From the NCBI RefSeq assembly GCF_001998965.1, contig NZ_MLHJ01000047.1, positions 1 through 39,013 of the forward strand: a stretch of 39,013 nucleotides of DNA. Reading direction: 5' to 3'. The notes beneath the pieces are model-generated. The model did not search any database, was not told where the DNA came from, and saw nothing but the letters and a program-made list of their open reading frames with translations. Origin of the DNA: Rodentibacter rarus (GTDB lineage Bacteria; Pseudomonadota; Gammaproteobacteria; Enterobacterales; Pasteurellaceae). The translations under genes were made by a program, and so were the position numbers. Below are positions 36,693-39,013 of this stretch, piece after piece; position 1 is the stretch's first letter, and each line of letters begins with the position of its first letter.

Positions 36693-38045
36693 ATGTTATC
36701 AAACCCCGTTGTTATCTCAATTATTGTCTTACTCGCCTTGAGTTTACTACGTATTAACGTGGTGATTGCACTCGTGATTGCGGCACTCACTGCCGGCTTA
36801 TGCGGTGATCTTGGTTTAACTAAAACCATCGAAACTTTCACCGGTGGTTTAGGCGGTGGTGCTGAAGTGGCGATGAACTATGCCATGCTTGGAGCCTTTG
36901 CCATTGCGATCTCTAAATCAGGTATCACGGATTTACTCGCCTATAAAATCATCACAAAAATCAATAAAACCCCAACAGGTAATAATCTTGCTTGGTTTAA
37001 ATATTTGATTTTTGCGGTATTGGCGTTGTTCGCCATTTCATCCCAAAATCTCTTACCTGTGCATATTGCCTTTATCCCAATTGTGATTCCCCCCTTGCTT
37101 TCAATCTTTAACCGTTTGAAAATCGACCGCCGTGCGGTAGCCTGTGTGTTAACATTCGGTCTTACCGCCACCTATATGCTGTTACCGGTAGGCTTTGGGA
37201 AAATCTTTATCGAAAGTATTTTAGTGAAAAATATCAATCAAGCGGGAGCAGCCTTAGGCTTACAAACTGACGTTGCACAAGTTTCCCTTGCGATGCTATT
37301 ACCGGTCACCGGGATGATTTTAGGCTTATTGACCGCCGTATTCATCACCTATCGCAAACCACGCGAATATAATGTGATTATTGAAGAACCAACTACAAAC
37401 GACATTGAAGCACATATTGCCAATATTCATCCAAAACACATTACCGCCAGTATCATTGCGATTGTGGCGACCTTTGCCACCCAGCTTTTCACCAGCTCAA
37501 CCATTATTGGCGGCTTAGTCGGTTTAATGATTTTCGCCGTGTTTGGTATCTTCAAACTCAAAGAAAGCAACGATATTTTCCAACAAGGTTTGCGTTTAAT
37601 GGCAATGATTGGTTTTGTGATGATCGCTGCGTCCGGCTTTGCTAATGTGATTAATGCCACCAGCGGTGTCACCGATCTCGTGCAAAACCTAAGTAATGGT
37701 GGCATTCAAAGTAAAGGGCTTGCCGCATTACTAATGCTACTTGTTGGGCTATTAATTACTATGGGAATTGGCTCCTCCTTCTCTACCGTTCCTATCATTA
37801 CCTCTATTTATGTGCCACTTTGCCTCTCTTTTGGTTTCTCCCCATTGGCAACGGTTTCTATTGTTGGTGTTGCGGCCGCATTAGGCGATGCAGGCTCCCC
37901 GGCTTCTGATTCCACATTAGGACCGACATCCGGTTTAAATATGGATGGTAAACACGATCACATTTGGGATTCTGTTGTACCAACATTCATTCACTATAAT
38001 ATTCCACTCATTATCTTCGGCTGGATTGCCGCCATGTACCTTTAA
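36693..38045 (+). CDS. NhaC-like transporter, probable histidine permease
   Basis: An inner-membrane protein of 450 residues with about 12 hydrophobic segments, annotated in relatives as Na+/H+ antiporter family protein (YuiF-like). It has [20 protein letters not shown], the cytoplasmic loop with [13 protein letters not shown], and a C-terminal substrate-site block [18 protein letters not shown]. The histidine attenuator directly upstream argues that it imports histidine when tRNA-His is uncharged; I recall the same proposal from comparative genomics for this family in Pasteurellaceae. AGGA lies before the ATG. Substrate is inference from the regulation. Confidence 0.8.
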   Translation: MLSNPVVISIIVLLALSLLRINVVIALVIAALTAGLCGDLGLTKTIETFTGGLGGGAEVAMNYAMLGAFAIAISKSGITDLLAYKIITKINKTPTGNNLAWFKYLIFAVLALFAISSQNLLPVHIAFIPIVIPPLLSIFNRLKIDRRAVACVLTFGLTATYMLLPVGFGKIFIESILVKNINQAGAALGLQTDVAQVSLAMLLPVTGMILGLLTAVFITYRKPREYNVIIEEPTTNDIEAHIANIHPKHITASIIAIVATFATQLFTSSTIIGGLVGLMIFAVFGIFKLKESNDIFQQGLRLMAMIGFVMIAASGFANVINATSGVTDLVQNLSNGGIQSKGLAALLMLLVGLLITMGIGSSFSTVPIITSIYVPLCLSFGFSPLATVSIVGVAAALGDAGSPASDSTLGPTSGLNMDGKHDHIWDSVVPTFIHYNIPLIIFGWIAAMYL

Positions 38046-38052
38046 GGATTAT

Positions 38053-38077
38053 AATCCCCCAACTAGGGGGATTTTTT
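38053..38077 (+). terminator. Terminator whose right arm is the priC ribosome site
   Basis: AATCCCCC (38053-38060) pairs with GGGGGATT (38066-38073) around AACTA, followed by TTTTTT ending at 38077, one base before the priC ATG. AGGGGG in the right arm is the only ribosome site for priC, so the hairpin both ends the transporter transcript and could hide that site. Confidence 0.75.
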
Positions 38078-38659
38078 ATGACAATTCAACAGCTTATCAA
38101 CACTCTGGAACAAAAAGTTCAACAGCTTCAACACACTTATTCATCAAGATTAGAAGAAAAAATCTTCACCAAATTTGACCGCACTTTATTCAGCGAAAGT
38201 AGACAAACCGTTGCCTTTTATTTTGCTGAAATTAATAAAACTTTAGAAAAAATCAAATCCCTTGATTTAACGGAAATCAACTACTATTTGTTTATGACCA
38301 ACCATTTACTCAAACAATGTCACGCACTATCAGAAACCCTAAGTAGAAAAAATAACCGGTTTATTGAACGTCAATCTCAAACTTCTCTGCTAAAAAAAGC
38401 GCATCACGATATTCATAAATTACCACCACGTGAACGTTTAGAAAAATATTATGAGGCACTTGAACAACTCAATCATTTATATCAACAACAACGCGATCTG
38501 ATTCGCACAGAAACACTTCCCGAAAATCAACAAAAAGCAATACGATTAGCTGAAGGCTACAAACACCGCCGCCAAAAATGTCAAGAAGCGATTGAGCTAT
38601 TAGAAGAATATTTAGCTTTCAAAGAAGAACAAAACAGCAAAAATAATTCAGAAAAATAA
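38078..38659 (+). CDS. priC: Primosomal replication protein N'' (PriC)
   Basis: PriC helps reload the replicative helicase at stalled forks together with Rep and DnaC-like factors. It has 193 residues, all helical, close to the family length. Recognisable blocks are HDIHKLPPRERLEKYYEALEQLN in the C-terminal half (read as IHKLPPRERLEKYYEAL) and HRRQKCQEAIE near the end. The neighbour order rnt, transporter, priC is as I recall it in H. influenzae. An uptake signal lies near 38180. Its start sits on the arm of the upstream terminator. Confidence 0.88.
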   Translation: MTIQQLINTLEQKVQQLQHTYSSRLEEKIFTKFDRTLFSESRQTVAFYFAEINKTLEKIKSLDLTEINYYLFMTNHLLKQCHALSETLSRKNNRFIERQSQTSLLKKAHHDIHKLPPRERLEKYYEALEQLNHLYQQQRDLIRTETLPENQQKAIRLAEGYKHRRQKCQEAIELLEEYLAFKEEQNSKNNSEK

Positions 38660-38702
38660 TAGTAGCCGTATTCCAACTAAAATTATTAATGAAGGAAAAA
38701 GC

Positions 38703-38734
38703 AAAATCCCCTAAACTTCTATTTAGGGGATTTT
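38703..38734. terminator. Terminator between priC and the tRNA-Ser fragment
   Basis: A perfect 13-bp stem AAAATCCCCTAAA / TTTAGGGGATTTT (38703-38715, 38722-38734) with a 6-base loop. It would end priC on the plus strand and the original tRNA-Ser transcript on the minus strand. Confidence 0.85.
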
Positions 38735-38744
38735 AAAAATTTGA

Positions 38745-38807
38745 TGGCGGAGGAAGTGAGATTCGAACTCACGGAGGGCGTAAACCCTCGCCGGTTTTCA
38801 AGACCGA
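38745..38807 (-). tRNA. 3' fragment of tRNA-Ser(UGA), probable attachment-site core
   Basis: Reading the minus strand from 38807: an anticodon arm with loop CTTGAAA (anticodon TGA), a long variable arm GAGGGTTTACGCCCTC typical of tRNA-Ser, the T arm with GTTCGAATC, then TTCCTCCG and CCA at 38747-38745. The matching 5' acceptor strand (GGAGGAA) and D arm are not found in the next 200 bases; AT-rich unrelated DNA begins right at the anticodon stem. So only the 3' portion is present, which is what an integrative element leaves at its far end. Confidence 0.75.
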
Positions 38808-39013
38808 ACCTTTATCAATAGATGATAATTACAAATACTTTATAAATCAAAGACCTACATACATAGACATTATAATCACATCTTATCAACCTATCAACTT
38901 TTCACACCTTTTAGCACCTATTGCGTCAAACTTACGTCAAACTACCAATTCACTTTCCCTATCCAAAACTAGTGAGAAAAAGCACGGCAAAACTACCGCA
39001 CTTTTATTCCATA
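38808..39013. other. Possible end of an integrated element, with short direct repeats
   Basis: I see no gene here. CGTCAAACT occurs twice (38924-38932, 38935-38943), 11 bases apart, and TATCAAC twice (38884-38890, 38892-38898), 8 bases apart. Such repeats could be integrase arm sites. An uptake signal lies near 38990. The region begins where tRNA-Ser homology stops, consistent with being inside a mobile element that continues to the right. Confidence 0.4.

Noticed and set aside
38745-38830. A complete tRNA-Ser gene
   Set aside because: The 5' acceptor strand GGAGGAA and the D arm are missing; only the 3' part is present.

Overview
The window is a piece of a Pasteurellaceae chromosome, most like Haemophilus or Aggregatibacter. 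The evidence is many copies of the 9-base uptake signal AAGTGCGGT/ACCGCACTT (for example near 6350, 6490, 7100, 8286, 8317, 9309, 10861, 13147, 14290, 14604, 16351, 26247, 34322, 35628, 36370, 38180 and 38990), one uptake-signal pair used as a terminator, low GC, and housekeeping proteins that read as close relatives of the H. influenzae ones.

Region 1 (1-3290) is an accessory scrap-yard. It holds three tandem paralogues of a small secreted two-cysteine protein (the first cut by the window edge, the third frameshifted and truncated), a 5'-truncated ORF between the first two, a larger gene broken by one frameshift, a small unknown ORF, and a tiny transcription unit for a cationic 18-residue peptide. 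It looks like a decayed effector/immunity locus plus a possible remnant of a peptide system.

Region 2 (3291-14722) is core metabolism: arcC and arcB (carbamoyl phosphate/citrulline), sdaA and sdaC (serine catabolism and uptake), epmA divergent from frdABCD (fumarate respiration, the same neighbourhood as in E. coli), then pepB-ndk convergent with frd.

Region 3 (14803-28381, all minus strand) is an O-antigen type polysaccharide operon. It runs rmlB-rmlA-rmlD, a RelA/SpoT-like domain gene, rmlC, the Wzm/Wzt ABC exporter, an RgpF-like glycosyltransferase, a GT-C-like membrane protein, GtrA, a GtrB-like transferase, two GT2 transferases and the initiating WbaP-type phosphotransferase. dTDP-L-rhamnose made by RmlABCD should feed the GT2/RgpF enzymes. 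WbaP starts the chain on undecaprenyl phosphate and Wzm/Wzt export it. The GtrA/GtrB/GT-C trio suggests a further sugar is added in the periplasm. The centre (about 17-24.3 kb) is AT-rich and I saw no uptake signals in it, so it looks like an exchangeable block.

Region 4 (28510-38659) is conserved core again: glnA, typA, an IS3-family remnant, aspS, cmoA, gloA, rnt, a NhaC-like transporter behind a histidine-type attenuator, and priC. Two near-perfect PurR-type operators share a 15-base identity, one in the arcB promoter and one upstream of the transporter leader.

The window ends (38745-39013) at the 3' part of a tRNA-Ser gene without its 5' half. This is the usual scar at the distal end of an element integrated in a tRNA gene, so a mobile element probably lies to the right.
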